Source: Methanolobus vulcani (lineage in GTDB: Archaea; Halobacteriota; Methanosarcinia; Methanosarcinales; Methanosarcinaceae). From it: a stretch of 64,000 bases of DNA. The notes below the pieces were generated by a model. The model was given only the letters and a program-made list of their open reading frames with translations, did not search any database and was not told where the DNA came from. Positions 26,685 to 35,161 of the stretch are shown here, piece by piece. The position numbers were made by a program, and so were the translations under genes. The DNA is taken from contig NZ_VIAQ01000020.1 of the NCBI RefSeq assembly GCF_006546655.1, positions 171,824-235,823 of the forward strand, given 5' to 3'. The first letter of the stretch is position 1, and each line of letters begins with the position of its first letter.

Positions 26685-26888
26685 CTGAACCGTGAATTTA
26701 ATTCAACAGATGACATTGATAATATTTCGAAATATTTGCTCCTTAAAGAATTTGTTGTTAACATATATGTCAATAATCCGGAAATGCTAAAGTCATGGAA
26801 ATCAAGTGACAATATTATTCAGCATATTCTCACACAAATTGTTTTTGAAATTATCACTGGTAAGATTCCCCAGGAGGATTTACCATAA
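26685..26888 (+). CDS. Small protein upstream of integrase, non-ATG start (67 aa)
   Basis: An open frame between TGA (26679) and TAA (26886-26888) reads LNREFNSTDDIDNISKYLLL, then KEFVVNIYVNNPEMLKSWKS and HILTQIVFEIITGKIPQEDL. It has no ATG, GTG or TTG in its N-terminal part. A strong GGGAGG site lies 7 nt before CTG 26685, so initiation at CTG is the simplest reading. Its stop overlaps the presumed ATA start of the integrase (ATAA). Acidic helical protein; possibly an accessory or excision factor by position only. Confidence 0.5.
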   Translation: MNREFNSTDDIDNISKYLLLKEFVVNIYVNNPEMLKSWKSSDNIIQHILTQIVFEIITGKIPQEDLP

Positions 26889-28207
26889 CCTTCGACAACA
26901 TCCTGGACGATAAAAGAGTAGCTTACGTCTTGGCTATAAAAGGAATTCATAACAAGAGCACAATAGCAGGATATACTACTGCCTTACGTTTATTCTGTCA
27001 ATATGCCGGACAAAGTCCTTCAACTATCATAGAAACTGCAGTTGAAGAACGCAAACGTGCTTTTGAACCAGAGGAAATGACTCATTATTCTCTTATAATT
27101 TCCTTCAGGAATGATCTTACAAAAAGGACCAACAAGTATGGAGTTCCCTATGCAACAAGTACTATTGGAAAGTACTTGAGTGCCATTGAATCATTCTTCA
27201 AAACATACCATTTCCCTGTCCCTCCAAAAGCACTCGTACAACAAAAAAGAGCCTCATCACGGCCTGAGAATCAAGAAATACCAGATAAGGAACTTATACG
27301 AAAGGCGCTAAAAGTTGCTTGTCCTAGGGATCGTGCCATCATTCTGGTTGGAGTTAGTTCAGGATTATCAGCAAGTGATATTTGTAATCTGACTGTAAAG
27401 CAGTTTTATGAGGGATTTAATTCCAAAACAGGCATAGTGACTATTCATATCGCAAGACAAAAAACAGAAGTTGTATTTACAACATTCTTTTCACCAGAGA
27501 CATCTCAAGCCATATTTACATATCTAAAAACAAGAGAAAAAGACATTACTTCAATGAATAATAATGATTTACGTGAGTATCAAAAGGTGAGAATTACAGA
27601 TAATAGTCCTCTCTTCATTCTATGCAAGAAGTTAGAATCTTATCTCGGAACTCGTATAGAAAGCGACAGAGCATTAACAACAAAAAATATCGATGACATA
27701 TATGCAGAACTCTCTAAAACGTTAGGTGTTGAGAGTAAGACGCCTGGAGTGTATAATATTTTAAGAAGCCACAATATGAGAAAGTATTTTACATCTACTT
27801 TATTAAATGCAGGATGCGATTTCAATATCATCAATCATTATTCAGGGCACAAAAATAACGATACAGTTGATGCATATTTTAAATATAAGACATCTTACCT
27901 TGAAGAAACATACCAAAAATACCTTCCATATTTGTTAATCAATGAAAGTGATAACGTTGAAAACTCTCTTGCATACAAAAACAAAGAAGATGAACTCGAA
28001 TCTGTAAGAAATAAATTGAAAGAGCAAATCGCTGTCTCAAATGAATATCGTGATGCTTTTGACGAGCTTCAACATATTCGGTTACAACTAGCGATGATAA
28101 ATAAGGAAATAAAATTGGAGAATGAATTGCTAATACGCATTATGGATTGTGAGGTTACAAAAATACGTTTCATTGAGATAATCAGTGAAACTAATTTTGA
28201 GATTTGA
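26885..28207 (+). CDS. Tyrosine recombinase/integrase, copy 1
   Basis: About 440 residues. A core-binding SAM-like domain (KSTIAGYTTALRLFCQYAG) precedes the catalytic domain with SHNMRKYFTSTLLNAGCDFN (H-x-x-R), SGHKNNDTVDAYFKYK (second His and Tyr) and a C-terminal coiled coil. The usual first catalytic Arg in the TGLR motif is replaced (VGVSSGLSASDICNLTV). Homology to the integrase at 59433 covers FDNILDDKRVAYVLAIKGIH upstream of the first normal start, TTG 26930, so translation should begin earlier, perhaps at ATA 26885, 7 nt after GGAGG. Related to integrase copy 2 throughout. Confidence 0.85.
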   Translation: MTFDNILDDKRVAYVLAIKGIHNKSTIAGYTTALRLFCQYAGQSPSTIIETAVEERKRAFEPEEMTHYSLIISFRNDLTKRTNKYGVPYATSTIGKYLSAIESFFKTYHFPVPPKALVQQKRASSRPENQEIPDKELIRKALKVACPRDRAIILVGVSSGLSASDICNLTVKQFYEGFNSKTGIVTIHIARQKTEVVFTTFFSPETSQAIFTYLKTREKDITSMNNNDLREYQKVRITDNSPLFILCKKLESYLGTRIESDRALTTKNIDDIYAELSKTLGVESKTPGVYNILRSHNMRKYFTSTLLNAGCDFNIINHYSGHKNNDTVDAYFKYKTSYLEETYQKYLPYLLINESDNVENSLAYKNKEDELESVRNKLKEQIAVSNEYRDAFDELQHIRLQLAMINKEIKLENELLIRIMDCEVTKIRFIEIISETNFEI

Positions 28208-30590
28208 TTTGTTTTTCATCATACATGGCGCATCTTTGTAATAATTCCTCAAATTGTTCAACATCATCTTCAAGAACCCAAGGATGAAATTCATCTTTCA
28301 TAAGTTTCAGAAAGATGTACTTATTGCTACTGAAGGTATTAATATGATACCGCATATCTATATTAATCAGTTTCATGACTTCTTTACTTGGATATTTGTT
28401 AGAAATCCGTTTTTCAAATTCAGATTTAATATCTTCTTTGTCATCCAGAATATATCCAAAAATATCCTTACTATAAAAATCAGGCTGAAGAAGTACATTA
28501 TTCAGTTCCTGTGTAATCTCTTTAATAAAGGACAGTGAAGGTTGTGTACTGGTATCAATAAATTTAAGCTTATTTTGCATTCTGGTTGAGAATTTATTCA
28601 TGATATAAACAAATGATCTTTCTTCGGATCTGAGTTTTTCAATTATACCTACAGAATCTCTAATATCCCCAACCTTTAAGAAATGAAGATCAAAATCAGG
28701 ATGATTTCTAATATCTATCTTTGAATAAATGGGTGCATCAGCATTAGATGATGAATCTGTTGAGAAGCTGAGTTTGTATTGTATTTCATAAAGTTGTTTC
28801 AATTTCAATTTCAAAAAAGTGGGTTCATAGCTTTTAATTTCAGAATAAGTGAGGTTATTGTACCAATCTTTATGCATTTGATCATATATTTTCCAATATT
28901 CATTTACATCCATTTTTGAATAATACTCAGATTGGGAATGGCTGTTATTAGGCAGATTGAAATGTTCCATACCTGCACTTTCTATGATTCCTTTGGTAAG
29001 GGTTTTTGGATACATTAATAAATTGATGCTAGCTATCTGGATTAATTTTGATAAAAGAGTACTCTTATTCAATTGTTCTACTCCAAAACTGGGATCAAAC
29101 TCCATTTCAGAAGACTCCCAGTTTCCATTAAGGAATTCATTCAAAGCCATTGGGGAAGCATGTATTAAAGCTAAAATGGGAAGAATGACTTTCTCATATT
29201 CGAATTTTGTTTCGTGTTCGTCCAAAATGGTCTTGTAATTATTTTTTATGTAATCATTTGTTATGTCTTCGATAGTAGAATGTTTTTTAGCATCCTTTGG
29301 CATAAATTGAAGATCAGATTCTATTTTTCGTATCTTTGACCATAAATCACTGTTATCTGCATCATACGTCTCGGTCAATTTATTCAAATCAGCCTTTAAT
29401 CCATCATTCAGGATCTTGATATCATCTAACAACTTTCCTGAAAGATTAGAATCAAATTCATTGTCATTATCTTCAACTATTTTCTTCCATTTTGTTTTGA
29501 ATTGATCGCATTCATTTTCAAAATGAAGTGACAAACCTGATCCATGGTCCAACTCCAAAAAAGTTTCTATTTCTTGGAGTGACCATATAGTCGCATCGTA
29601 CTTGGCAATCACTAAATCAACTATTAAAGAGAGTTTTATTATTCCTTCTGCATGATACACATAGTAAAAATCTTGATAGTTTGCTTTTTTTACCTTAGTT
29701 ATTCTCTCAATTATAGTTGTTTCATTGCTACACAAAGGGATTGTCAATATTCCCCAAGACAAAGGCCATTCATTATGATATTGAAATTCATTTGGAACAA
29801 GCAATCCACCAGACCGAAAGTCTTCAAATAATCTCATTGCACGAGTTTCATAATTTGATAACTCTGTAGACTTGTGTTCACTTACAAATTCTAGAAAATC
29901 ATTGCAATACCCCGCCAACCTACGAATCATTGAATTTTCTGCATCTTTATTCTTCTTTTCTGATTCATCTACGACTTGTAGCATTATATTAGTAGCTGCA
30001 TTTTTGTCGATCTCAGAGATAGTGACTCCTTCATCATTCACCTTATAAATTTCCAGCAACCTCTGCGCACTTTTTAAGTCCCAATCTAAAATCTGAAAAC
30101 TGCGTTTAATTGCTATGTTCTTTTCAGCCAGGACTTCTTTTACAAGTGATTCATTTATGTTGTAAGTAAAATAGTAGTTATTAAGCAACTTCATTGCATC
30201 AAGATAGGAGAACTGGTATTTTTTGTTGGATTGATTAAAAGTCCTATCGAATATCAAAGCAACTATTTTTCTGATAGACCGTAGATCAGATTTGAGTACA
30301 TATGGTTCTACATCTCTCCCTTTCAAATGTTTTCCTGTTTCTTTGTCCAATACTTCTAAAATATGCATCTCCAAAAAAGATTGGCAGGCTTTCTGTGCAG
30401 TTACCCTTGAAACTTCATTGCCTGTTATTTTTTTAATTTCTTCTTCAATCTTGGCAGGATAGGTTTTAAAAGGTGTTTTTTTCAGATTATTATCCCATTC
30501 TTTTCTTTTAAGATAATCCTCTATTTGATTACTTTCTTTGATTATGAAATATTCAAGAACCTCCCACTGTGCCTCTGTGACGCTTTTCAT
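28191..30590 (-). CDS. Large winged-helix protein of unknown function (799 aa)
   Basis: The N terminus (EAQWEVLEYFIIKESNQIED, later VSRVTAQKACQSFLEMHILE) reads as a winged helix. The next 650 residues are helical and charged with no recognised domain; KMDVNEYWKIYDQMHKDWYN and LKVGDIRDSVGIIEKLRSEE are typical stretches. No transmembrane segment. It overlaps the end of the integrase by 17 bp, tail to tail. AT-rich codon use matches the island rather than the core. Possible regulator or defence component, unproven. Confidence 0.6.
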   Translation of the reverse strand: MKSVTEAQWEVLEYFIIKESNQIEDYLKRKEWDNNLKKTPFKTYPAKIEEEIKKITGNEVSRVTAQKACQSFLEMHILEVLDKETGKHLKGRDVEPYVLKSDLRSIRKIVALIFDRTFNQSNKKYQFSYLDAMKLLNNYYFTYNINESLVKEVLAEKNIAIKRSFQILDWDLKSAQRLLEIYKVNDEGVTISEIDKNAATNIMLQVVDESEKKNKDAENSMIRRLAGYCNDFLEFVSEHKSTELSNYETRAMRLFEDFRSGGLLVPNEFQYHNEWPLSWGILTIPLCSNETTIIERITKVKKANYQDFYYVYHAEGIIKLSLIVDLVIAKYDATIWSLQEIETFLELDHGSGLSLHFENECDQFKTKWKKIVEDNDNEFDSNLSGKLLDDIKILNDGLKADLNKLTETYDADNSDLWSKIRKIESDLQFMPKDAKKHSTIEDITNDYIKNNYKTILDEHETKFEYEKVILPILALIHASPMALNEFLNGNWESSEMEFDPSFGVEQLNKSTLLSKLIQIASINLLMYPKTLTKGIIESAGMEHFNLPNNSHSQSEYYSKMDVNEYWKIYDQMHKDWYNNLTYSEIKSYEPTFLKLKLKQLYEIQYKLSFSTDSSSNADAPIYSKIDIRNHPDFDLHFLKVGDIRDSVGIIEKLRSEERSFVYIMNKFSTRMQNKLKFIDTSTQPSLSFIKEITQELNNVLLQPDFYSKDIFGYILDDKEDIKSEFEKRISNKYPSKEVMKLINIDMRYHINTFSSNKYIFLKLMKDEFHPWVLEDDVEQFEELLQRCAMYDEKQIKSQN

Positions 30591-30753
30591 TGTAGTCCCA
30601 TTTCCCGAAATGCCTTATTATTTATAAGTTTGCTTTAAGTAAAGTGTTTCTTAAAACAATTTACAAATACATTATTTCAAGTCTTTACTTCTTTGTAAAC
30701 TATTTATATATTTCTCGAAGATGTGAGTTCATCAACTAAAGGAGGTCAGAAAG

Positions 30754-30876
30754 ATGAGTGATAAGTCAGATCGTGACAACCATGCAAACCAGTGCAATCC
30801 AAACAATGATGCATACTGGCAGAGCCGTGGAGAAGATGAAAGACCAGACGATTATGAATCTAAAGATGAGAAGTGA
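30754..30876 (+). CDS. Small conserved protein with NPNNDAYWQSRG motif (40 aa)
   Basis: Starts MSDKSDRDNHANQCNPNNDA, continuing YWQSRGEDERPDDYES. The motif N-P-N-N-x-A-Y-W-x-S-R-G-x-D-E-R-P-x-D belongs to a small family found widely in bacteria and some archaea beside a partner of the type encoded at 30926. AAAGGAGGTCAG is an excellent SD site 8 nt upstream. Function unknown. First gene of an operon with 30926 and perhaps the NYN gene. Confidence 0.75.
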   Translation: MSDKSDRDNHANQCNPNNDAYWQSRGEDERPDDYESKDEK

Positions 30877-30925
30877 TCGTAATCCAAAACAGAAAGTTGT
30901 TGAACATAAAATCAGGAGGAATGTA

Positions 30926-31048
30926 ATGTCAGGAAAATCAATGGACTCAAAAGCAGCATCAAGGATACAGTCAAGTGCTGATAAATCTGGAACAAACCAG
31001 GGATTTAAAGCTCGTGCCATGTCTGCTGCATCTAAAAACAAAAAGTGA
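30926..31048 (+). CDS. Small basic protein of the DSKAASRIQSSADK type (40 aa)
   Basis: MSGKSMDSKAASRIQSSADK, then SGTNQGFKARAMSAASKNKK. This Ala/Ser/Lys-rich pattern (D-[SR]-x-A-[AS]-R-I-Q-S...F-x-[AS]-R-A-x-[SA]-A) recurs in small conserved proteins next to NPNNDAYW proteins. It follows AGGAGGA with a 5-nt gap. A longer frame from 30758 running through it is out of frame with the upstream small gene and is not protein-like at its N terminus. Confidence 0.7.
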   Translation: MSGKSMDSKAASRIQSSADKSGTNQGFKARAMSAASKNKK

Positions 31049-31080
31049 AGCTCATTGCAGCTTCATTTCTACTTTATTTT
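31048..31080 (+). terminator. Hairpin after the small-protein pair
   Basis: GAAGCT (31048-31053) and AGCTTC (31060-31065) pair around CATTGC; ATTTCTACTTTATTTTATT follows. It may only attenuate, since the NYN gene starts 31 bp further on. Confidence 0.45.
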
Positions 31081-31095
31081 ATTGGGGATATTACT

Positions 31096-31833
31096 ATGAT
31101 ACGCGATATTAAAGATCAAAACTTGAAACTAAGCGCTTTGGCTGTACTAATTGATGGTGATAACACCTCATACAGGTGTTTAAACGAGATATTCAATGAG
31201 GTTTCAAAGTATGGGATTGCGACCATTCGAAGAGCATATGGTGATTGGACTTCACAGGAACTTGCTCCATGGAAAGAATTTCTTCAAGAGTATGCTGTTC
31301 ATCCAAGTCAACAATTCAGAAATGTAGGTAGCAAAAACTGTACAGATAGCTCACTCATTATCGAAGCTATGGATATTCTTTATAATGAAAAAATTGATGG
31401 AATTGTAATTGTCTCCAGTGATAGTGACTATACTCGACTGGCAACGAGGTATAGGGAAGAAGGATTGTTCGTCTTAGGAGTTGGTAGAAAACAAACACCA
31501 AAACCCTTTGTCAACGCATGCATAGAATTTGTTTATATTGAAAACTTAACAGATCAAGATTTGCCTGATGTGAAAAACAAAGAGATAGTAGCAACAAAGA
31601 ACAGTCACTCCATTAAAGCTCGTAAGATCCTTGGAGGGGCATACGACAAAATATCGGAAAGCAATGAACTCGTGTTATTATCAAAGATTAGCAATATGTT
31701 GCATAATATGAATCCAGATTTTGACCCACGAACTCATGGGTATTCTAAGCTTTCTAAAATGGTAGAAGATTCAGATGTTTTTGAATTAGTGCGTAAGAAA
31801 AACAATATTTACATGAGAAGAGTTACTGCATGA
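31096..31833 (+). CDS. NYN-domain RNase with C-terminal OST-HTH/LOTUS domain
   Basis: 245 residues. PIN-like NYN domain: ALAVLIDGDNTSYRCLNEIF (first Asp cluster), SSLIIEAMDILYNEKIDGIV and IVSSDSDYTRLATRYREEGL (second Asp pair), GVGRKQTPKPFVNACIEFVY. The C terminus (LHNMNPDFDPRTHGYSKLSK, then MVEDSDVFELV) is an OST-HTH/LOTUS domain, an RNA-binding (G4-RNA) module. It is the LabA/Limkain-b1 type and should cleave RNA. ATG 31096 is chosen because the family starts near LAVLIDGDN; GGGG lies 10 nt upstream. Confidence 0.88.
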   Translation: MIRDIKDQNLKLSALAVLIDGDNTSYRCLNEIFNEVSKYGIATIRRAYGDWTSQELAPWKEFLQEYAVHPSQQFRNVGSKNCTDSSLIIEAMDILYNEKIDGIVIVSSDSDYTRLATRYREEGLFVLGVGRKQTPKPFVNACIEFVYIENLTDQDLPDVKNKEIVATKNSHSIKARKILGGAYDKISESNELVLLSKISNMLHNMNPDFDPRTHGYSKLSKMVEDSDVFELVRKKNNIYMRRVTA

Positions 31834-31996
31834 TAAAATAGATTTGTAGAAAACCTATTTCCTATTTTATTTTGACGTAATAATCTCTAAAATATTTGGT
31901 GTCCGCAACGAAATTAATATCAGAAGGGGTGCAAAACTAAAAATGGTTAAAATTATCCCCCATTGATACAAAACCAACTTCCTATGCCACTTTAAA

Positions 31997-32224
31997 TTAT
32001 ACAAACTGGCCGAACCATTTAATAAAAGATATGAGAGCCACAATAGATATGACTATAATACTATACTTGATCTTGCTTCCATCATACACTGTGAATGCTG
32101 TACCCAATGCCCATGCTGAAACTGTTAGTGTTGGTACAAATGGGTAGCTTTGCGAGACAAATAGATACATGCCATATGCAAGTACAAGTTTAACAATTGT
32201 CAGAATTACCATAGGAGAAAACAT
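31997..32224 (-). CDS. Small membrane protein (75 aa)
   Basis: Two or three hydrophobic segments (MVILTIVKLVLAYGMYLFVS, ALGTAFTVYD, YSIIVISIVALISFIKWFG) and no conserved motif. It lies 14 bp after the lipoprotein gene upstream on the same strand and may be its operon partner. Function unknown. Confidence 0.5.
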   Translation of the reverse strand: MFSPMVILTIVKLVLAYGMYLFVSQSYPFVPTLTVSAWALGTAFTVYDGSKIKYSIIVISIVALISFIKWFGQFV

Positions 32225-32238
32225 TCAACTGCCTCGAA

Positions 32239-33189
32239 TCAATCAATACCTAACTTTTTGACTTCATTGTTCACAATATCTATTTTCTTCATTGAAGTTT
32301 CACTAACCGCATCAAAACATGAGGTTATATTTTCCGCTGTTATTTGTGAAACATAAATTTTTATTTCTTCTTCAGGAATTCCATCGCGCAACACGTCAAA
32401 AACCTCATTTTTGGTTTCTTCCATATAGCCCCTTATACTCCAATAAATAGTGCTTAATAACAAACCATATCCACTGTATCCCAAATATGGAACCGTTTTC
32501 ATCAACTTCAAATCTCTACTAATGGTGCCTACAGATTTGAATGTAGTCTTATGTATGCCACCTGACTCTATCAAAGCAATGTCGACAGCAAGTAAAAAAG
32601 CACATATGTAAAATCGCCTTATGTTATCTTGATTGTTTCTATCATCAATCACATACTTGGAACTATTCAAAAATTCGTTATATGAATCCACTATAGGTAA
32701 ATATTTTTGACCGCTATTAATCAAACTAATAAATTTATTATGAGATAGTTCGTCATCAGGGATTTTATCAAAATGATATTTCATCTTTCCATTTAAAGTA
32801 TCTATCACTCGATTAGCTTGTCCAACTTCGTGTTTGTAGCTCCCATATTCCTTCAACAATTCAATGTTAAGTGGTTTTAACCCATAATCTTGTATTTCCG
32901 TGGATATTGAATATGCTGTCTCAGCAGCCATTTCATAATCATATTCTGGATTACAGTAGTAGTCATAATTCTCTAAGGACTCTAATAAGGTAACAAGCTC
33001 TTGATCAAAACCTGCATTCTGACTTGATTCTGCAATCAATTCTAAGTCTTCTATATTCGAAATAACAACAAAACTATTGCTAGGATCCCGATCGTTTATA
33101 CTTCCATCTTCGATTTTTGAAATACAGCCACTGTAGCTTAAAACAATAAAAATCATTACATAGGCCATTGTTTTATGGTAGCTGATCAT
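32239..33189 (-). CDS. Lipoprotein, mostly helical (316 aa)
   Basis: MISYHKTMAYVMIFIVLSYS followed by GC forms a lipobox signal. The mature protein is helical and acidic (LLESLENYDYYCNPEYDYEM, FYICAFLLAVDIALIESGGI). I chose ATG 33189 at the start of the signal peptide; the frame upstream to 33258 overlaps the previous gene. No recognised family. It begins 5 bp after the stop of the gene at 33194-33604. Confidence 0.6.
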   Translation of the reverse strand: MISYHKTMAYVMIFIVLSYSGCISKIEDGSINDRDPSNSFVVISNIEDLELIAESSQNAGFDQELVTLLESLENYDYYCNPEYDYEMAAETAYSISTEIQDYGLKPLNIELLKEYGSYKHEVGQANRVIDTLNGKMKYHFDKIPDDELSHNKFISLINSGQKYLPIVDSYNEFLNSSKYVIDDRNNQDNIRRFYICAFLLAVDIALIESGGIHKTTFKSVGTISRDLKLMKTVPYLGYSGYGLLLSTIYWSIRGYMEETKNEVFDVLRDGIPEEEIKIYVSQITAENITSCFDAVSETSMKKIDIVNNEVKKLGID

Positions 33190-33193
33190 GCTA

Positions 33194-33604
33194 TCAAACT
33201 CTTTTATTCTCAGATTCCACTCTCTCGGCATCCAAATCACGTGGCAATTCTGCTTCATTCTTAGAAATAGATAAATCCATTTTCGGAGAAAGCAAATTGC
33301 CTTCTAATTTTGGTGATAGGTGTAACGGCACTTTCAGAGCTGCAATACATTTCTCCCAAAATCCTTTTTTTGCGATAACAGACTGATCCAGTATGGTCAA
33401 ATACACTCTTTCCACGTCATCAAGTACTCTATCTAATTCTAAACCATTGTGATCAGTTGGATAACAGCAACTCTTTGTCAAAAGTCTTCTATAATCAAAA
33501 TCAATAATCAGCTGTACTTGCCGTTTCTGAGAGATTCCTTTGCTAAGTAGTCCCAATGATCCAGGTGAGAGAAATTCATCCACAAAAGCATGTAATTGGT
33601 CCAC
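33194..33604 (-). CDS. Uncharacterised protein (136 aa)
   Basis: Reads MDQLHAFVDEFLSPGSLGLL, KRQVQLIIDFDYRRLLTKSC, DRVLDDVERVYLTILDQSVI. Soluble, mixed alpha/beta, with a charged C terminus. No family recognised. First gene of a minus-strand group with the lipoprotein and small membrane protein. No strong SD site. Confidence 0.45.
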   Translation of the reverse strand: MDQLHAFVDEFLSPGSLGLLSKGISQKRQVQLIIDFDYRRLLTKSCCYPTDHNGLELDRVLDDVERVYLTILDQSVIAKKGFWEKCIAALKVPLHLSPKLEGNLLSPKMDLSISKNEAELPRDLDAERVESENKRV

Positions 33605-33846
33605 GGTTCTTTTTTTAAGAATATTAACCTTATGGTTAATGTTTTTATTTCACTTTTATCATTTATTTGAGTTTGCGAGTACTGTTAACTTCTAATTCAC
33701 CAAAATATCGAGTATTTATACTGAGCCAATTTTTTATAAGATGAAATGATACAATTAATAATTACATATTTATTGCCATTACTAAGCGTTTATATGTCTA
33801 TATATGAACTTTTTGATTTTCTAGTGAAGTTCAGGGGTGGGAAAAG

Positions 33847-34608
33847 GTGACTAAAGTAATTTCTGTGATGGGAAAAGATGGAGTGGGTAAGTCTACTACG
33901 ACGATTAATCTTGGGGTCGCATTTGGGCGAAAAGGAAAAAAAGTTATAGTTGTTGATGCCAGTCCACTTGGGGATACAGCAACTTGTTTGCTGCCATTGA
34001 GTATTAAGTTAGAAGGCAAAATAAAAGATATGGTCTTATATGAATCGACTGAACAGAACGTAAAAATCATTGATTCAATAGATTTTGAAAGGTTAATTAG
34101 ACCTTTTGATTCTTTAGATCTTTACTTTGGTTTAATAGGTCTATTGGAATATTTCAATTTTGAAAATTATGACTATATTATAATTGATACTCCTTCTGAA
34201 GGATATGCAAAATCAAGTGTTTTTCTTGCTGCTGACACATTGATTGTTCCTGTAGAATCTTCTTCTAGTTTAAGAACACTTCCAGGCGTATTTTCTAAGA
34301 TTGAGAAACGCAAAAATGTAAAAGAGGATGCTGACACTTATCACATGAAACGAATAGGGGGAGTTGACAACACTTTTATTTTACTCACATCTTTTGATTC
34401 GACAACACAAACAGGAAAACACATTCTAAAAGTCATAGGCCGGTATGGAAAAACTGTCCTTGATACTAAGATTCCAATGGATGTTTCTTTTAAAGAGAGT
34501 GCTACTTTTGATGAAACAATATTCTCTTATAATCCAAACTGTAAGGGTGCAGAAGCATATATGGCACTTGCAGATGAACTTATAAGTAAGTTGGAAATCG
34601 AAAATTAG
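33847..34608 (+). CDS. ParA/MinD-type ATPase
   Basis: 253 residues. Deviant Walker A GKDGVGKSTTTINLGVAFGR with the signature Lys, switch I region VVDASPLGDTATCL, and switch II DYIIIDTPSEGYAKSSVFLA; then PVESSSSLRTLPG. It is a SIMIBI ATPase of the plasmid-partition kind, unlike CooC at 62707. No ParB is encoded next to it. GTG start with a GGGGTGGG site 5 nt upstream. TAG stop. May be a relic of plasmid maintenance in the element. Confidence 0.82.
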   Translation: MTKVISVMGKDGVGKSTTTINLGVAFGRKGKKVIVVDASPLGDTATCLLPLSIKLEGKIKDMVLYESTEQNVKIIDSIDFERLIRPFDSLDLYFGLIGLLEYFNFENYDYIIIDTPSEGYAKSSVFLAADTLIVPVESSSSLRTLPGVFSKIEKRKNVKEDADTYHMKRIGGVDNTFILLTSFDSTTQTGKHILKVIGRYGKTVLDTKIPMDVSFKESATFDETIFSYNPNCKGAEAYMALADELISKLEIEN

Positions 34609-34635
34609 AATATTCAAGAGTTTCTCAAATACTGC

Positions 34636-34864
34636 TCAAATTAGGATTTCTACAGAGCCTAATAACTGTTCTATAAGAATATCAAGTAAAAAAATACGAT
34701 TATAGATTCCTCTGATAATTCCAATAATCTCAAAAACCTTCTTTTTTAGGAAATCATCAACTGCTTTTACTATAAGGGAGTTTCTTGGGATATTATAAGG
34801 AAAAGACCTTATACATATCAAGTTTTTCTAAAAAATCTTCTGGCAGGCCAGCATGTATTCGCAT
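34636..34864 (-). pseudogene. Ribbon-helix-helix protein gene with frameshift
   Basis: From ATG 34864 the frame reads MRIHAGLPEDFLEKLDMYKV and stops at TAA 34793. The neighbouring frame continues at once with YNIPRNSLIVKAVDDFLKKK and runs to TGA at 34636. Together they form a textbook ribbon-helix-helix domain (a beta strand, then E-x-L-x-x-L-D and N-S-L-I-V-x-A-V), so one base has been gained or lost near 34795. Antitoxin- or CopG-type regulator. It follows 34869 directly. Confidence 0.55.
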
Positions 34865-34868
34865 ACAA

Positions 34869-35099
34869 TCACCACAATTCCACAAATATTTTTTTGTCCA
34901 TTTTAGAATCATCTGATAATGTCACATTTCCATTACTTGTATAGTATCTCATGTGACCGAATTTATTTTCTATATGTAGTATTTCAGATAATCTGATGAT
35001 TACATCTTCGCCTTGTATTACTAATTCATTATTTGAGATAGTAACATATTTCATGAAGTTTTCAGGTGTTTTATTGTATGCTTCTGTAATTTTAACCAT
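34869..35099 (-). CDS. Uncharacterised small protein (76 aa)
   Basis: MVKITEAYNKTPENFMKYVT, then ISNNELVIQGEDVIIRLSEI and FGHMRYYTSNGNVTLSDDSK. Beta-rich, resembling a small PH- or Tudor-like domain. SD site AGGTGATTAA lies before ATG. It precedes the RHH pseudogene by 4 bp, so the two were an operon. Function unknown. Confidence 0.5.
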   Translation of the reverse strand: MVKITEAYNKTPENFMKYVTISNNELVIQGEDVIIRLSEILHIENKFGHMRYYTSNGNVTLSDDSKMDKKIFVELW

Positions 35100-35161
35100 T
35101 TAATCACCTTCTTTGTTGCTTGTATATTTGTGGATAATCTCTCTAAAGATGTCTTAAGTGC

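Noticed and set aside
30758..31048. 96-codon frame overlapping the two small genes
   Set aside because: Only its last 40 codons correspond to a real protein (30926-31048); the first part is the wrong frame over the 30754 gene, which has the better SD site.
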